A stretch of DNA of 64,000 nucleotides from Pengzhenrongella sp031582905 (GCF_031582905.1 NZ_CP133990.1:3162001-3226000); one strand, 5' to 3'; counted from the first letter of the stretch, positions 28,501-37,948 are shown. Program-made: numbers and translations. Notes: generated by a model from the letters alone, not told the origin.

Positions 28501-28592
28501 CCCGCGAGCGCGATCGAGAAGCCGGCGGCGAGCACGTGCCGGACGGTCCACCGCGTCGACCCGGCTGCGGCTCGCCGTGCCCGGCGGGTCAC
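25556..28592 (-). CDS. Hybrid sensor histidine kinase: CHASE3-HAMP-HisKA-HATPase-REC-REC-HPT (apparent frameshifts near 25838 and 25570)
   Basis: About 1,010 residues from GTG at 28592, a BarA/phosphorelay-type kinase. The N-terminal helix (FSIALAGLLAVGGIAF) precedes a CHASE3-like periplasmic region with ETSQRGYLLTGDRTYLEPY, a second helix and HAMP. The phosphoacceptor H is in FLAAMSHEIRTPMNAVIGM; N, G1 and G2 boxes are LNNAVKFT, DTGIGIAP and GGTGLGLAIS. Two receiver domains follow (VVDDNPHN...LDLHMPVMDG and LAEDNPTN...MDMQMPVMDG), then an HPT domain whose His lies in AHGFRGGALNLG in another frame (switch near 25838). The HPT frame has no stop until far into the next gene; a further single-base shift would end it at TGA 25556. 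A (GP)n linker separates the receivers. No cognate output gene is adjacent. Confidence 0.92.
26436..26491. repeat. Hexanucleotide (GGGACC)n repeat, about nine units
   Basis: Nearly perfect tandem CGGGAC units with one G-C variant unit. On the minus strand they encode a Gly-Pro linker between the two receiver domains of the kinase. Copy-number change would keep the frame. Confidence 0.85.
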
Positions 28593-28758
28593 GGGGGTGC
28601 GGTCATGCGCTCACGTGGGGCAGGTGGGCCATGGCGGTCCTCCGGTGTCAGGGCGCCGCGATCGGCGGGTGCGGGCGTTTCCCCTATCGACAGCTCACCC
28701 GGAAGACTGAGCGCCCGCGGGCGTCGGACGACGCCGCACCACCACGGCGGGAGACCCC

Positions 28759-30266
28759 ATGAGCGACGACGCGGCCCGGCGCACCGAGCAGGTCCGCCCC
28801 GGGCAGGTCAGCCAGCAGGTCCGCACCGGGCAGGTCTGCAGCCAGCAGGTCCGCAGCCGGCAGCCCGGTGTCCGGCGCACCCGCGCGCTCGCGCTCGCCC
28901 TGGCGACCCTGACGGTCGCCGGGTGCACCGGGTCGCCGTCACCGTCCGGGTCCCCGACGCCGGCGGCCCCCGCGGCGTCCGACGCTGCCACGGCCGACCC
29001 GGTCGCCGTGCCCCTGCCCGACGACGCCGCGGGCCGGCAGGCCCGGTGGGTCCTGGACCAGCTCGACCCGGGCGCCGACCCGTCCGCGAGCGCGGTGGCG
29101 GAGCGCTTCAGCGCGGAGTTCACGGCGAGCGTCCCCGCGGATCAGGTCGTCGAGATCCTCACCGGGCTGCGCGCGTCGGCGCCGTGGACGCCGGTCGGGG
29201 TCGAGTCGGGTCCGTCCGCGGTCTCGGTGCGGCTCGCGAGCGCGCCGGGTGACCTGCAGATGGACCTCGTGGTCGACCCCGCCGGCCTGATCAGCGGCCT
29301 GCTGTTCTCCGAGCCCGCGCCGCCACGCGACGCCGCGGCGTCCTGGGAGGACCTCGTCGACGAGGTCGAGGGCCTGCCCGCGCGCACCTCGTTCCTCGTG
29401 GCATCCGTCGCCCCCGACGGCGCGTGCGTGCCGCAGGGGGCACGCCGGCCGGCTCCGACCCCGACCGCCCGCTGCCGATCGGCTCCATGGTCAAGCTCTA
29501 CGTGCTGGGCGCCGTCGTCGACGCCGTGGGCCGCGGTGACCTGACGTGGGACACCGAGCTGACCGTGACGCACGAGGTCCGGTCGTTGCCGTCCGGTGAG
29601 CTGCAGGACGCCCCGACCGGCACGGTGGTCACCGTCCGCGAGGCGGCCCAGGGGATGATCGCGATCAGCGACAACACCGCGACCGACCTGCTCGTGGCCG
29701 CCGTCGGGCGTGACCGCGTGGAGGCCGCCGTCGCCGACATGGGGCACAGCGACCCGTCCGCGCTGCAGCCGCTGGCGACCACGCGGGAGCTGTTCTGGCT
29801 CGGCTGGGGCGGTGGTGCCGAGCTGCGGGAGCGCTGGCGTGACGCGGGCACGGCCGAGCGACGGGCGATCCTCGAGGAGATGCCCGAGGGACCGCTGCGG
29901 GTCGACACCGCGGCGCTGCCGTCGACGGTCGTGTGGACGGACGGCGTCGACTGGACCGCGACGGCGACCGACCTGTGCGCCGCCCACGTTGCGCTCGCCG
30001 AGCGCGCGGGGACCCCGCACGGCGAGCCGGTGACCGACATCCTGACCACCAACCCGGGGCTCGAGGTGGACCGGGCCCGTTGGGAGTCCGTCGCGTTCAA
30101 GGGCGGCAGCTCGACCGGGACGATGGGTGGCTCCTGGGCGGCACGGGGCGCCGACGGCGAGCTGACGGTCGTGGTGCTGCAGACGGCCGCCGAGGAGGTC
30201 CAGGACGTGGTCGCGGCGGCGACCATGGTGGGCATCGCCGGGGATGCGCTGCGCCTCGTGGAGTGA
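28759..30266 (+). CDS. LpqF-like lipoprotein with class A beta-lactamase/serine hydrolase domain (one apparent frameshift near 29440)
   Basis: About 500 residues. ATG at 28759 follows GGCGGGAG. The N-terminus has imperfect repeats around QQVR, then a lipobox signal peptide (LATLTVAGCTGS). Residues about 90-210 form an NTF2/Cpe-like domain. After a frame switch near 29440, the hydrolase domain carries all three penicillin-recognising motifs: SMVK (SxxK nucleophile) in PIGSMVKLYVLG, SDN in AISDNTATDLL, and KGGS in AFKGGSSTGTMGG in place of KTG. The N-terminal domain plus this hydrolase matches mycobacterial LpqF, a cell-wall lipoprotein; hydrolysis of beta-lactams is not implied. It is divergent from the kinase gene (166 bp). 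Confidence 0.85.
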
Positions 30267-30302
30267 GCCGCGGAGCGAGCGGCCGGTCGACCCCGGGTGC
30301 CG

Positions 30303-30686
30303 TCAACCGGCGCAGACCTCGTCCCCCACGGCGAGTGCGAACCACACGGTCTTGCCGTGCGCACGACGGTCCACACCCCACGCGGCGGAGAGCTTCGCGA
30401 CGAGGTGCATGCCGCGGCCGCCGGCCGCGTCCGCCGGCGGGTCGACGACGACGACGGGCATCGCGCTGCCGCCGTCGGTGACCGCGACCCGGAACAGACC
30501 GGCGTCGCACCCCGCATCGATGTCGATCGCCTCGCGGGGCCCGTACTTGACGGCGTTGGTGAGGAGCTCGCTGGTCAGCAGCGCGACGAGCTGCTGCTCG
30601 TGGGGCGTCGCGCCGTGACCGGCCGCGGCCTCCGCCGCCCAGCGGCGGCAGGGCCGGACGCACGTGAGGTCGGCCGGGAGCTGCAC
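30303..30686 (-). CDS. RsbW-type ATP-binding (HATPase) regulatory protein
   Basis: 127 residues from GTG at 30686. GHKL ATPase fold of the anti-sigma-factor/serine kinase type (HATPase_c_2): N box LTSELLTNAVKYG, G1-like VTDGGSAMP (Asp-Gly), and G2-like GGRGMHLVAKLSAAWGVD. Such proteins bind ATP and often sequester a sigma factor or its antagonist. No sigma factor or anti-anti-sigma gene is adjacent, so the partner is unknown; many actinobacteria carry orphan copies. Convergent with the LpqF-like gene, divergent from the PPOX gene. Confidence 0.85.
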   Translation of the reverse strand: MQLPADLTCVRPCRRWAAEAAAGHGATPHEQQLVALLTSELLTNAVKYGPREAIDIDAGCDAGLFRVAVTDGGSAMPVVVVDPPADAAGGRGMHLVAKLSAAWGVDRRAHGKTVWFALAVGDEVCAG

Positions 30687-30894
30687 AGTGGATCCCGTCC
30701 TCAGGCCTGGGGTGAACCCTCGCGGGTGGTCGGTCCAGGATCACCCCGACGGGGCCGGGGCGCATCCCGGCAGCCGTGCACCGGCCAGCGCGCGCCGGGG
30801 GCGCCGAACCGCCACTGTGGAGCCGTCGTCCCGCCCGCAGCCGAGCGCTCACCGGGGCGACGCACCCCGCCCACCGGCCGACCTCGGAGGTCCT

Positions 30895-31305
30895 GTGCCC
30901 GTCCAACCCCTGCCCGCCGACGTCCTCGCGCTGCTCGCCCGGCCCCACCCGGCGGTGATGGCCACCGTCGCGGCCGACGGTCGGCCGGTCACCGTCGCGA
31001 CGTGGTACCTCGTCGAGGAGGACGGGACGGTGCTGCTCAGCCTCGACGCGGCGCGCGCCCGCCTGTCCCACCTGCGGTCCGAACCCCGGGTCTCGCTCAC
31101 GGCGCTCGCGACGGACGACTGGTACACCCACGTGAGCCTCCAGGGCACCGTCGTGTCCCTCGCGGACGACGTCGGGCTGTCGGACATCGACCGGCTCTCG
31201 ACGCACTACCTCGGCCGGCCGTACCCGAACCGCGAGCGGCCGCGGGTCAGCGCGCGCGTGCGCATCGACCGCTGGCACGGCTGGGGTGCTGCCGGGCAGG
31301 GCTGA
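30895..31305 (+). CDS. PPOX-class (pyridoxamine-phosphate-oxidase-fold) flavin/F420-dependent oxidoreductase
   Basis: 136 residues from GTG at 30895 after GGAGG (30886-30890). Split-barrel fold: PHPAVMATVAADGRPVTVATWYLVEEDG gives the cofactor-binding strands (core HPAVMATVAADGRPV), then SLDAARARLSHLRSEPRVSLTAL and VSLQGTVVSLADD, ending in RVRIDRWHGWG. This is the small actinobacterial PPOX family often predicted to use F420 (TIGR03618-like). The reaction is unknown. The 208-bp divergent gap upstream shows no strong feature. Confidence 0.82.
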   Translation: MPVQPLPADVLALLARPHPAVMATVAADGRPVTVATWYLVEEDGTVLLSLDAARARLSHLRSEPRVSLTALATDDWYTHVSLQGTVVSLADDVGLSDIDRLSTHYLGRPYPNRERPRVSARVRIDRWHGWGAAGQG

Positions 31306-31433
31306 GCCGGGCAGGGCTGCGCTGGGCAGGGTGCGCCGGGCAGAGCCGAGCCCGAGAGGGACGACGGGCGGTGATGGTGCCGCACGGTCGCCCGCAGGTT
31401 GCCGCTGCTGCACCGGGCGGGTCCACTGGACGG

Positions 31434-32624
31434 ATGCCCGCCCGCCCGTCGCGTCCCGACCCCCACGCCCTCGCGGCACGGGCCCGCACCCTCGGCACGC
31501 TCGCACCCCGGCCGGCGACGTGGCGCCGACGGCTGCGGCACCCGCGCGTGGCGATGGCGGTCCGGGCCGCGGTGGCCGCGACGCTCGCCTGGCTCATCGC
31601 GCTGCGGCTGCCCGGTGGGCAGGAGTACGCGTTCTACGCGCCGTTCGGCGCGACCGTGACGACCTACACGGCCGTCGTGCGGTCCACCCGCGAGACCTTC
31701 CAGGCGGTCGGGGCGATCGGGCTCGGTGCGCTCGTCGGGTTGGCCGCGGACGGCCTGGTCCCGTGGCCCGCGGTGGCGGTGACGAGCGCCGTCGCCGTCG
31801 GTGTCCTGCTCGGCGGGTTGCCGTGGCTGGGTGACAGCCGCACGTACGTGCCGGTCGCGGCGACCTTCGTGCTGCTCATCGGCCAGGGGCAGGAGGTCGG
31901 GTACGCCGTGTCGTACGCGGGGATGTTCCTGATGGGGGCGCTCGTGACGATCGGGCTCAACGTCGCCTTCCCGACCCTGCCGCTGGCCCAGGCCCGCAGC
32001 AGCATGGAGGCCCTGCGCGAGGAGGCGGCGCACCACCTGCGGCACATGGCGGGTGTGCTCCGCGAGGACGACGTCGGCGCCGAGCCTCCGCGGACGAGCC
32101 TCGGCGCGCGGCTCGCCCGCGCCCGCGACGCCGTCGACGACCTCACCGAGGCAGCTCGCGGCAACCGGCGGGCACGCCACCAGCACGGCACCGTCGAGGC
32201 GATCCGCACGGACTTCGCCGCGTTGGAACGCGTCGCACAGCTGGTCGACGACCTGCACGAGCTGTCCGAGGACGCCCCGTGGAGCACCCGGGTCCGCGGC
32301 GTGACCGACGAGCTGCGGCAGCCCATGGCCACCGCCGTCGCGACCCTCGCCGACGTCGTCACGTCCTCCGGCCTGACCGACACCGAGCCCGGCGGGCGGC
32401 TCGCGGCCGACGCCGCCGTCGGGGAGCTCGCGGCCGCCCTGCTGCGGTACGAGCGGAGCGCCGGCCCCGGACCGCAGGGCCTCGTGGTGGCGACCGTGGT
32501 CACGACGCTGCGCCGCTCGCTGTCGGCCCTGACCCCGTCCGACCGCATCGACCTGTCCCCGTCACCGTGGCCGGAGGCCGCCGAAGCCCCACCGGAGCGG
32601 GCGCCCGAACGGGGGCCGGAGTGA
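31434..32624 (+). CDS. FUSC-family aromatic-acid-exporter-like membrane protein
   Basis: About 396 residues. Five to six membrane helices in the first 170 residues (VAMAVRAAVAATLAWLIAL, FQAVGAIGLGALVGLAADG, VAVTSAVAVGVLLGGLPWL, YAGMFLMGALVTIGLNV) are followed by a long cytoplasmic helical region with many charged residues. This is the FUSC_2/ArAE layout of putative efflux proteins. ATG 31434 is chosen for proximity to the first helix; in-frame ATG 31374 with GAGAGGGA upstream is a good alternative and adds 20 residues. Upstream, 31303-31345 holds four imperfect GGGCAGGGCTG repeats. The stop codon lies in the first unit of a 12-bp tandem repeat. Confidence 0.8.
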   Translation: MPARPSRPDPHALAARARTLGTLAPRPATWRRRLRHPRVAMAVRAAVAATLAWLIALRLPGGQEYAFYAPFGATVTTYTAVVRSTRETFQAVGAIGLGALVGLAADGLVPWPAVAVTSAVAVGVLLGGLPWLGDSRTYVPVAATFVLLIGQGQEVGYAVSYAGMFLMGALVTIGLNVAFPTLPLAQARSSMEALREEAAHHLRHMAGVLREDDVGAEPPRTSLGARLARARDAVDDLTEAARGNRRARHQHGTVEAIRTDFAALERVAQLVDDLHELSEDAPWSTRVRGVTDELRQPMATAVATLADVVTSSGLTDTEPGGRLAADAAVGELAAALLRYERSAGPGPQGLVVATVVTTLRRSLSALTPSDRIDLSPSPWPEAAEAPPERAPERGPE

Positions 32625-32689
32625 GCGCCGGAGTGAGCCGTGGAGTGAGCGGCGGGGCGATCCGTGGGGTGAGCGGCGGAGTCGGCGGT
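32618..32689. repeat. Six-unit 12-bp tandem repeat spanning the FUSC gene stop
   Basis: Units read GGAGTGAGCGCC, GGAGTGAGCCGT, GGAGTGAGCGGC, GGGGCGATCCGT, GGGGTGAGCGGC, GGAGTCGGCGGT. The first contains the TGA stop of the FUSC gene and the last ends 13 nt before the rlmC -10 box. Confidence 0.85.
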
Positions 32690-32715
32690 GGGCACGGGAC
32701 GTAGGCTCGACGCTC

Positions 32716-33846
32716 GTGCAGTGCTCGTACTTCCTCCGTGGCGTGTGCCCGTCCTGCACCCTCATGGGGCAGCCGTACGGCGGACAGCTCGCGGCCAAGG
32801 ACCGGCACTGCCGCGACCTGCTCGCCGCGCACGACGGCCTGACCTGGCTCCCGCCGGTCGCGAGCCCCGAGGCCGGGTACCGCACGAAGGTCAAGATGGT
32901 CGTCGGCGGCACGGTCGACGCCCCCACCGTCGGGATCCTCGACGCCGACGGTCACGGCGTCGACCTGCGCGGCTGCGGTGTCTCGAGCGTCGGCATCCAG
33001 GCGGTCCTGCCGGTGCTCGCCGACTTCGTCACCCGTGCCCGCCTCGTGCCGTACGACGTCCCCACGCGCCGCGGGGAGCTGAAGTACCTGCTGATCACCG
33101 AGTCGCCGGACGGCGCGCTCATGGTGCGGTTCGTCTGCCGCTCGCAGGAGCCGGTCGCCCGGCTGCGCAAGCACCTGGCCGCGCTGCTCACCGCCCTGCC
33201 GCAGCTCGCCGTGGTCACGGTCAACCTCCTGCCGGAGCACAAGGCCGTCCTCGAGGGCGACCGGGAGATCGTCCTGACCGACGCGGCGACGCTGCGCATG
33301 CGGGTGGGCGAGCACGACCTGCACCTGCGCCCGCAGAGCTTCTTCCAGACCAACCCGCACGTCGCGGCTGCCCTGTACCGCCAGGCCCAGGCGTGGGTCG
33401 ACGACGTCGCCCCCGCGTCGGTCTGGGACCTGTACTGCGGGGTGGGCGGGTTCGCGCTGCACTGCGCCGCGCCGGGGCGCACCGTCATCGGGATCGAGAC
33501 GAGCGAGGCCGCCGTCGCGAGCGCGACCCTGAGCGCGGCGGAGGCGGGCCTGCCGGACGTCCGCTTCGCGGCCGGTGACGCGACCGCCTTCGCGCTCGCC
33601 GCGGGCGCCGCGCCCGACCTCGTGATCGTCAACCCACCCCGCCGCGGGATCGGCGCGGACCTCGCCGGGTGGCTCGAGGCGTCGTCGGTGCGGCACGTCG
33701 TCTACTCCAGCTGCAACGCCGTCTCGCTCGCGCGGGACCTCGCCGCCATGCCGTCCCTGCGCCCCACGACGGCGCGCGTGCTCGACATGTTCCCGCAGAC
33801 CACCCACTACGAGGCGATCGTGCTCCTCGAGCGTCAGCGCGTGTAG
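32716..33846 (+). CDS. rlmC: 23S rRNA (uracil(747)-C(5))-methyltransferase RlmC-like
   Basis: 376 residues from GTG at 32716; a TAGGCT box at 32702-32707 suggests leaderless translation. It makes m5U in 23S rRNA with SAM and an Fe-S cluster. The cluster cysteines are visible in QCSYFLRGVCPSCTLMG and LRGCGVSS. The SAM-dependent domain has SFFQTNPHVAAALYRQAQ, WDLYCGVGGFALH (motif I), IGIETSEAAV, VNPPRRGIG and the catalytic Cys in VVYSSCNAVSLARDL, then FPQTTHYEAIVLLER. No TRAM domain is present, as in RumB/RlmC. The target U747 is by family, not shown here. The last 13 nt overlap the convergent GT2 gene. Confidence 0.9.
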   Translation: MQCSYFLRGVCPSCTLMGQPYGGQLAAKDRHCRDLLAAHDGLTWLPPVASPEAGYRTKVKMVVGGTVDAPTVGILDADGHGVDLRGCGVSSVGIQAVLPVLADFVTRARLVPYDVPTRRGELKYLLITESPDGALMVRFVCRSQEPVARLRKHLAALLTALPQLAVVTVNLLPEHKAVLEGDREIVLTDAATLRMRVGEHDLHLRPQSFFQTNPHVAAALYRQAQAWVDDVAPASVWDLYCGVGGFALHCAAPGRTVIGIETSEAAVASATLSAAEAGLPDVRFAAGDATAFALAAGAAPDLVIVNPPRRGIGADLAGWLEASSVRHVVYSSCNAVSLARDLAAMPSLRPTTARVLDMFPQTTHYEAIVLLERQRV

Positions 33847-34814
33847 TTGCGGGCGGTCGAGGCGCGCTGCGCCTCGGCGAGCGCCCGGAAGCGGCTCTCC
33901 GCGTGCTCGGGCAGCGGGCGACGCTCACGCAGCACCCACGGCAGCCCCCGCAGCGCGAGCGCGACCCCGGCGAGCGACACCCGGTCCCGCGGGAGCGACC
34001 GCAGCACCTCGACGGTCCGGCGCAGCATCGGCCGGACCGGTCGGCGCAGCCAGGTGAACCACAGCGTGTTGCGGATGCCGTCGCGCCGACGACGCACGCT
34101 GTCGCGCGCGCGGGACGCCTGGTGGTGCACGGTCAGATCCTCGAGGTAGCACAGCTCCCAGCCCGCCGCGGCGAGGTCGGCCGCGAGGAGCTCCTCCTCC
34201 CCGCCGAGCCACAGCCGCGGGTGGAACCCTCCGACCCCCTCGAAGGCGTCCCGCCGCAGCACGGACGCGCCGGCCAGGAAGCTCCCCAGCGCAGGTCCGG
34301 GCAGGCCCGGTGCGCCCTGCACCGGTGAGTCGCGCAGCTCGGCGACGATCGGGTCCTCGGTGCCGCGGGGCTCGACGACGATCCGCGCCGTGAGCACCGC
34401 AACCCGCGGGTCGGCGTCGAGCACGTCCGCCGCGCGGCGCAGGGACCCCGGCTCCCACCAGGTGTCGTCGTCGCAGAACGCGACGTACGGCGTGGTGAGC
34501 GTCCGGACCGCGACGTTGCGGCCGATCGCGCCGAGGTTGTCCGGGCTCGCGATGAGCCGCGCCCACGGGTGGTCGCGGCGGATCGCGTCCGCGGTCCCGT
34601 CCGTGGACCCGTTGTCGACGACGACGACCTCGGGCGCCTCCGGCAGGTCCCGCAGCCGCGCCAGCGCGAGGAGCGCCTCGTCGCGGCGGTTGTGGGTGAT
34701 GACGACGACGGCGACGCGGGGGTCGGCGGCGGGGCGGGCCCCGGGGGCGGGGGCGGCGTGGGGAGCGGGGGCGGCGTCGGTCAGGTCGTCGGGCGGCGTG
34801 CGGTTGTCGGACAC
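33834..34814 (-). CDS. Glycosyltransferase family 2
   Basis: 326 residues from GTG at 34814; a TACAAC box seven nt upstream supports this leaderless start. GT-A fold: VVVITHNRRDEALLALARL, VVVDNGSTDGTADAIRRDH, NLGAIGRNVAVRT, and the metal/donor motif FCDDDTWWEPGSL (DDD) near residue 120. Later blocks are GGFHPRLWLGGEEELLAADLAAAGWELCYLEDL (acceptor part GGEEELLAADLAA) and HHQASRARDSVRRR. No membrane helix is clear, so it acts on the cytoplasmic face. It probably transfers a sugar to a surface glycan; neither donor nor acceptor can be read off. Confidence 0.87.
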   Translation of the reverse strand: MSDNRTPPDDLTDAAPAPHAAPAPGARPAADPRVAVVVITHNRRDEALLALARLRDLPEAPEVVVVDNGSTDGTADAIRRDHPWARLIASPDNLGAIGRNVAVRTLTTPYVAFCDDDTWWEPGSLRRAADVLDADPRVAVLTARIVVEPRGTEDPIVAELRDSPVQGAPGLPGPALGSFLAGASVLRRDAFEGVGGFHPRLWLGGEEELLAADLAAAGWELCYLEDLTVHHQASRARDSVRRRRDGIRNTLWFTWLRRPVRPMLRRTVEVLRSLPRDRVSLAGVALALRGLPWVLRERRPLPEHAESRFRALAEAQRASTARNYTR

Positions 34815-34902
34815 CGTGCAGTTGTACCGGACCACGACCGGCCGGGCGTCCGCAGGCGCCGGTCAGCGCTGAGGGCCTCGGCTGCGGGCCCCGACGCGAC
34901 TG

Positions 34903-35732
34903 TCAGTCGGGCAGCGTGATCGTGCCCTCGAGGTAGCGGTGGCAGCGGCCGGTCAGGAACGTCCGGTCGCCGTCGACCCGGCAGCAGACCGTGCCGCCGC
35001 GCGCGGACAGCTGTCGTGCGACGAGCTCGGTGCGGCCGAGCCGCTGCGCCCACATCGGCGCGATCTGCGAGTGCGCCGACCCGGTGACCGGGTCCTCGAC
35101 GATGCCCGCGTCGGCCCCGAACCAGCGCGAGACGACGTCGTAGCCCGAGTCGCCACCGGCCGCGGTCACGACGACGCCGCGCGTGCGCAGCCGGTCGAGC
35201 GCGGCGGCGTCGGGCACGACCGACCGGACGACATCGGCGTCCGCGACCACGCAGACGACGTCGGTGCCGCGCAGCATCTCGAGCACCGGCACGCCGCCCA
35301 GGGCGGCGACGACGTCCGGGTCGATGTCCACGGGCGTCGGCGGCTCGGACGGGAAGTCGAGCGTGTACCCGCCGTCGCCGGCGCGCTCGACGCCGAGCCA
35401 GCCGCTGCGGGTCCAGAACCGCAGACCCGCGGCGTCGGGGTGGACGTCCTCGAACAGGTACGACGCGCCGGCCAGGGTGGCGTGGCCGCACAGGTCGACC
35501 TCGACCGCGGGGGTGAACCACCGCAGGTGGTACGCGGGGAGGTCGGCGTCCGGGGCGGCGCGTCGTCGGGGATGGTCGGGACGAGGAACGCGGTCTCGGA
35601 CAGGTTGTTCTCGGCCGCGATCGCCTGCAGCAGCGAGTCGGCGGGCCAGGCGGGCAACGGCACGACGGCGGCGGGGTTGCCCTCGAGGAGCGCGTCGGCG
35701 AACGCGTCGATCTGGATGAGCGGGGCCTGCAC
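34903..35732 (-). CDS. PhzF family epimerase/isomerase-like protein (one apparent frameshift near 35560)
   Basis: About 276 residues from GTG at 35732, with GAGGAGG 12 nt upstream. PhzF-like fold with the conserved FADALLEGNPAAVVPL (GNPAAV loop) and the catalytic-Glu region AAENNLSETAFLV at the N-terminus. After a shift in the GGGGCGGCGCG stretch near 35560, the second frame reads YHLRWFTPAVEVDLCGHATLAGA (family motif CGHATLA), then GIVEDPVTGSAHSQIAPMW, another hallmark, and ends GTITLPD. PhzF itself isomerises DHHA in phenazine synthesis; no other phenazine gene is present, so a general isomerase role is more likely. Confidence 0.87.
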
Positions 35733-35811
35733 GGTGCGGGTGCCTCCTCGGCTTCGGGGACGGTGGGGCGCCGGCACGGTAGCCGACGCCGTGCGTTCCC
35801 GGAGCGTGCGC

Positions 35812-37695
35812 TCAGCCCACCAGCAGCTGGTGGCGCGCGAGCTCGCGGTACAGCTCGCTCGAGTCGAGCAGCTCGGTGTGGGTTCCGGTCGCCACGACGC
35901 GCCCCGCGTCCAGGACGACGATCTGGTCGGCGTCGGCGACCGTCGCCAGCCGGTGCGCGACGATCAGCACGGTCCGGCCCACCGCGGCGGTGCGGATCGC
36001 CTCGCGCATGGCCTGCTCGTTGCGACCGTCGAGGCTCGCGGTCGGCTCGTCGAGCAGGAGCAGCGGGGCGTCGCCGACCAGCGCGCGGGCGATCGCCAGC
36101 CGCTGTCGTTCGCCGCCGGAGAGCCCGACGCCGTCGTCGCCCACCACGGTGTCCAGCCCGGCGGCGTGCTCGTCGATCCGCTCCAGCAGGTTCACCGAGG
36201 CGAGGGCCGCGCGGCAGCGGGCGTCGTCGACGTCCGGCGCGGCGAGCTGGAGGTTCTCCCGAATCGTCCCGGCGAGCACGGGCGCGTCCTGCTCGACGTA
36301 CCCGATCCGGGTTCGCAGCACCGCGCGAGGCAGGTCACGCACGTCGACGCCGTCGACGCGCACGGTCCCCGAGTCCGGCTCGTAGAACCGCTCGAGCAGC
36401 GCGAGCAACGTCGTCTTGCCGGCCCCGGACGGCCCCACGATCGCCGTCGTCGAGCCCCGCGGGACGGCGAGGGACACGTCGCGCAGCACGGGCCGCTCGT
36501 CCGCCTCGCCGACGCGGTAGCCGAACCGGACGCCGTCGAGCTCGACCATCGCACCGCCGGTGCCGAGGCGGTCCGCCGGCCGGGCGGGCGCGGTGGCTGC
36601 GGCGGTGACGGACTGCGCAGCGATGTCGGCGCGCTGGTCGGTGGCGTCGTCGTCCTCCGCCGGCAGGGCGAGGATCTCCTGGATCCGGGCGAGCGCACCC
36701 AGCGCGCTGCGCACCGTGATCACCGCGCTGAACGCGGTGCCCAGCGGCATGAGCATCATGAACAGGAAGAGGATGAAGGTGACGAGCTCGGCGACGGTGA
36801 GCGTGCCCGCGGCGACGCGGTACCCGCCGACGCCGAGCACCGCGAGGAACGCCCCCTGGACGGCGAGCCCGCTGACCGGCCACAGCACCGCGCCGATCCG
36901 CGCGACCTGCACGCCGAGCCCGTAGGCGGCCTCAGCGTCGACCTCGAGCCGGCGGCCCTCGCGCTCCGTCGCGCCGGCGGCTCGGATGGTCCGCACGCCG
37001 GACAGCGCCCGCTCGACGCCCGCGGCCACCCGGCCGACCGCCTCCTGCGACGCGCGCGTCAGGGTCTGGATCCGCGAGCTCGCGACGACGACGCTGACCA
37101 CCGCCACGACGATCACCGCGAGCGTGATGCCGAGCAGGGTCACGTCGATGAGCGCCATCGCGACCAGCGCCCCGGCGAACACCAGGACGCCGCCGAGCGC
37201 GTCGACGAGTCCGCCGGTCAGCGCCGCCCGCACCATCGTGGTGTCGGACCCGACCCGCGAGACGAGGTCTCCGGTGCGCCGGACGTCGTACTCGCGCACC
37301 GGCAGCCGCAGCAGGCGGTGCAGCAGCCGGCGCCGCGCGGTGAGCACGACGCCCTCGGCGGTCCGCTCCAGCAGGTACTGCTGGACGGCGCCCACGACGC
37401 CCGCCGCCACGACCAGCGCGACCAGCGTCGCGACCGGTGCCCCGAACGTCTCCCCCGCGGTGACCGAGGTGATCACCGCGTTCACCATGAGCGGCTGCGC
37501 GAGGTTGAGCGCGGCGCCGACGAGCGAGATGACGACGACGACACCCAGCACCCGCCGGTGCTCGCCGAGGTAGGACAGCAGGTCGCGCAGGCGCGCCGGT
37601 GGTGGCGAGTCGGCGACGTCGCCCGCGGCGGCGGCGTCCGGGGCGGAGGCGGCGTCCGCGGCGGCGGTGTCGTCCGCCACGGCCCGGTCAGCCAC
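35812..37695 (-). CDS. ABC exporter, fused transmembrane and ATPase domains
   Basis: 627 residues from GTG at 37695. Type IV (ABC-B) half-transporter: a hydrophilic head, six membrane helices in residues about 45-330, then a nucleotide-binding domain with Walker A GPSGAGKTT, Q-loop GYVEQDAP, signature LSGGERQRLAIARAL, Walker B LLLLDEPTAS and the H-loop VAHRL. All catalytic residues are present. It would work as a homodimer or with an unseen partner. Its start overlaps by eight nt the end of the HTH gene, so regulator and pump are cotranscribed. Substrate unknown; drug or lipid export is typical. Confidence 0.92.
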   Translation of the reverse strand: MADRAVADDTAAADAASAPDAAAAGDVADSPPPARLRDLLSYLGEHRRVLGVVVVISLVGAALNLAQPLMVNAVITSVTAGETFGAPVATLVALVVAAGVVGAVQQYLLERTAEGVVLTARRRLLHRLLRLPVREYDVRRTGDLVSRVGSDTTMVRAALTGGLVDALGGVLVFAGALVAMALIDVTLLGITLAVIVVAVVSVVVASSRIQTLTRASQEAVGRVAAGVERALSGVRTIRAAGATEREGRRLEVDAEAAYGLGVQVARIGAVLWPVSGLAVQGAFLAVLGVGGYRVAAGTLTVAELVTFILFLFMMLMPLGTAFSAVITVRSALGALARIQEILALPAEDDDATDQRADIAAQSVTAAATAPARPADRLGTGGAMVELDGVRFGYRVGEADERPVLRDVSLAVPRGSTTAIVGPSGAGKTTLLALLERFYEPDSGTVRVDGVDVRDLPRAVLRTRIGYVEQDAPVLAGTIRENLQLAAPDVDDARCRAALASVNLLERIDEHAAGLDTVVGDDGVGLSGGERQRLAIARALVGDAPLLLLDEPTASLDGRNEQAMREAIRTAAVGRTVLIVAHRLATVADADQIVVLDAGRVVATGTHTELLDSSELYRELARHQLLVG

Positions 37696-37903
37696 GGCCG
37701 AACCTCGTGCCGCCGTACTTCTTGTGCACGGCCTGGCGGCTCACGCCCAGCACCCGGGCGATCTGCTCCCAGGACGCGCCCCGCACGCGCGCCCGGCGCA
37801 CGAGCGTCGCCTCCGTGCGGCTCACCTCGCGCTGGAGCTCGGCCACCGCGGTCAGCGCCCGCAGGGGGTCCTCGTCCCCGGCCCGGCTCACCAGTGCGCT
37901 CAT
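37688..37903 (-). CDS. Small helix-turn-helix regulator of the ABC exporter operon
   Basis: 71 residues from ATG at 37903, with GAGG about 12 nt upstream (a GTG at 37927 would add eight residues). An N-terminal helix ALTAVAELQREVSRTEATLV is followed by the HTH WEQIARVLGVSRQAVHKKYG near the C-terminus. The recognition helix SRQAVHKK is typical of small sigma-4/HTH_23-like actinobacterial regulators. Its last codons overlap the exporter start. A GTCAA-N6-TTGAC inverted repeat 46 nt upstream may be its binding site. Confidence 0.82.
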   Translation of the reverse strand: MSALVSRAGDEDPLRALTAVAELQREVSRTEATLVRRARVRGASWEQIARVLGVSRQAVHKKYGGTRFGRG

Positions 37904-37948
37904 CGTGTCCTCACCCACCTCGACCACCTCCGCTCACCACCGACGTAT

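Noticed and set aside
34903..35732. Phenazine biosynthesis cluster
   Set aside because: Only a PhzF-like protein is present; none of phzA/B/D/E/G is nearby.
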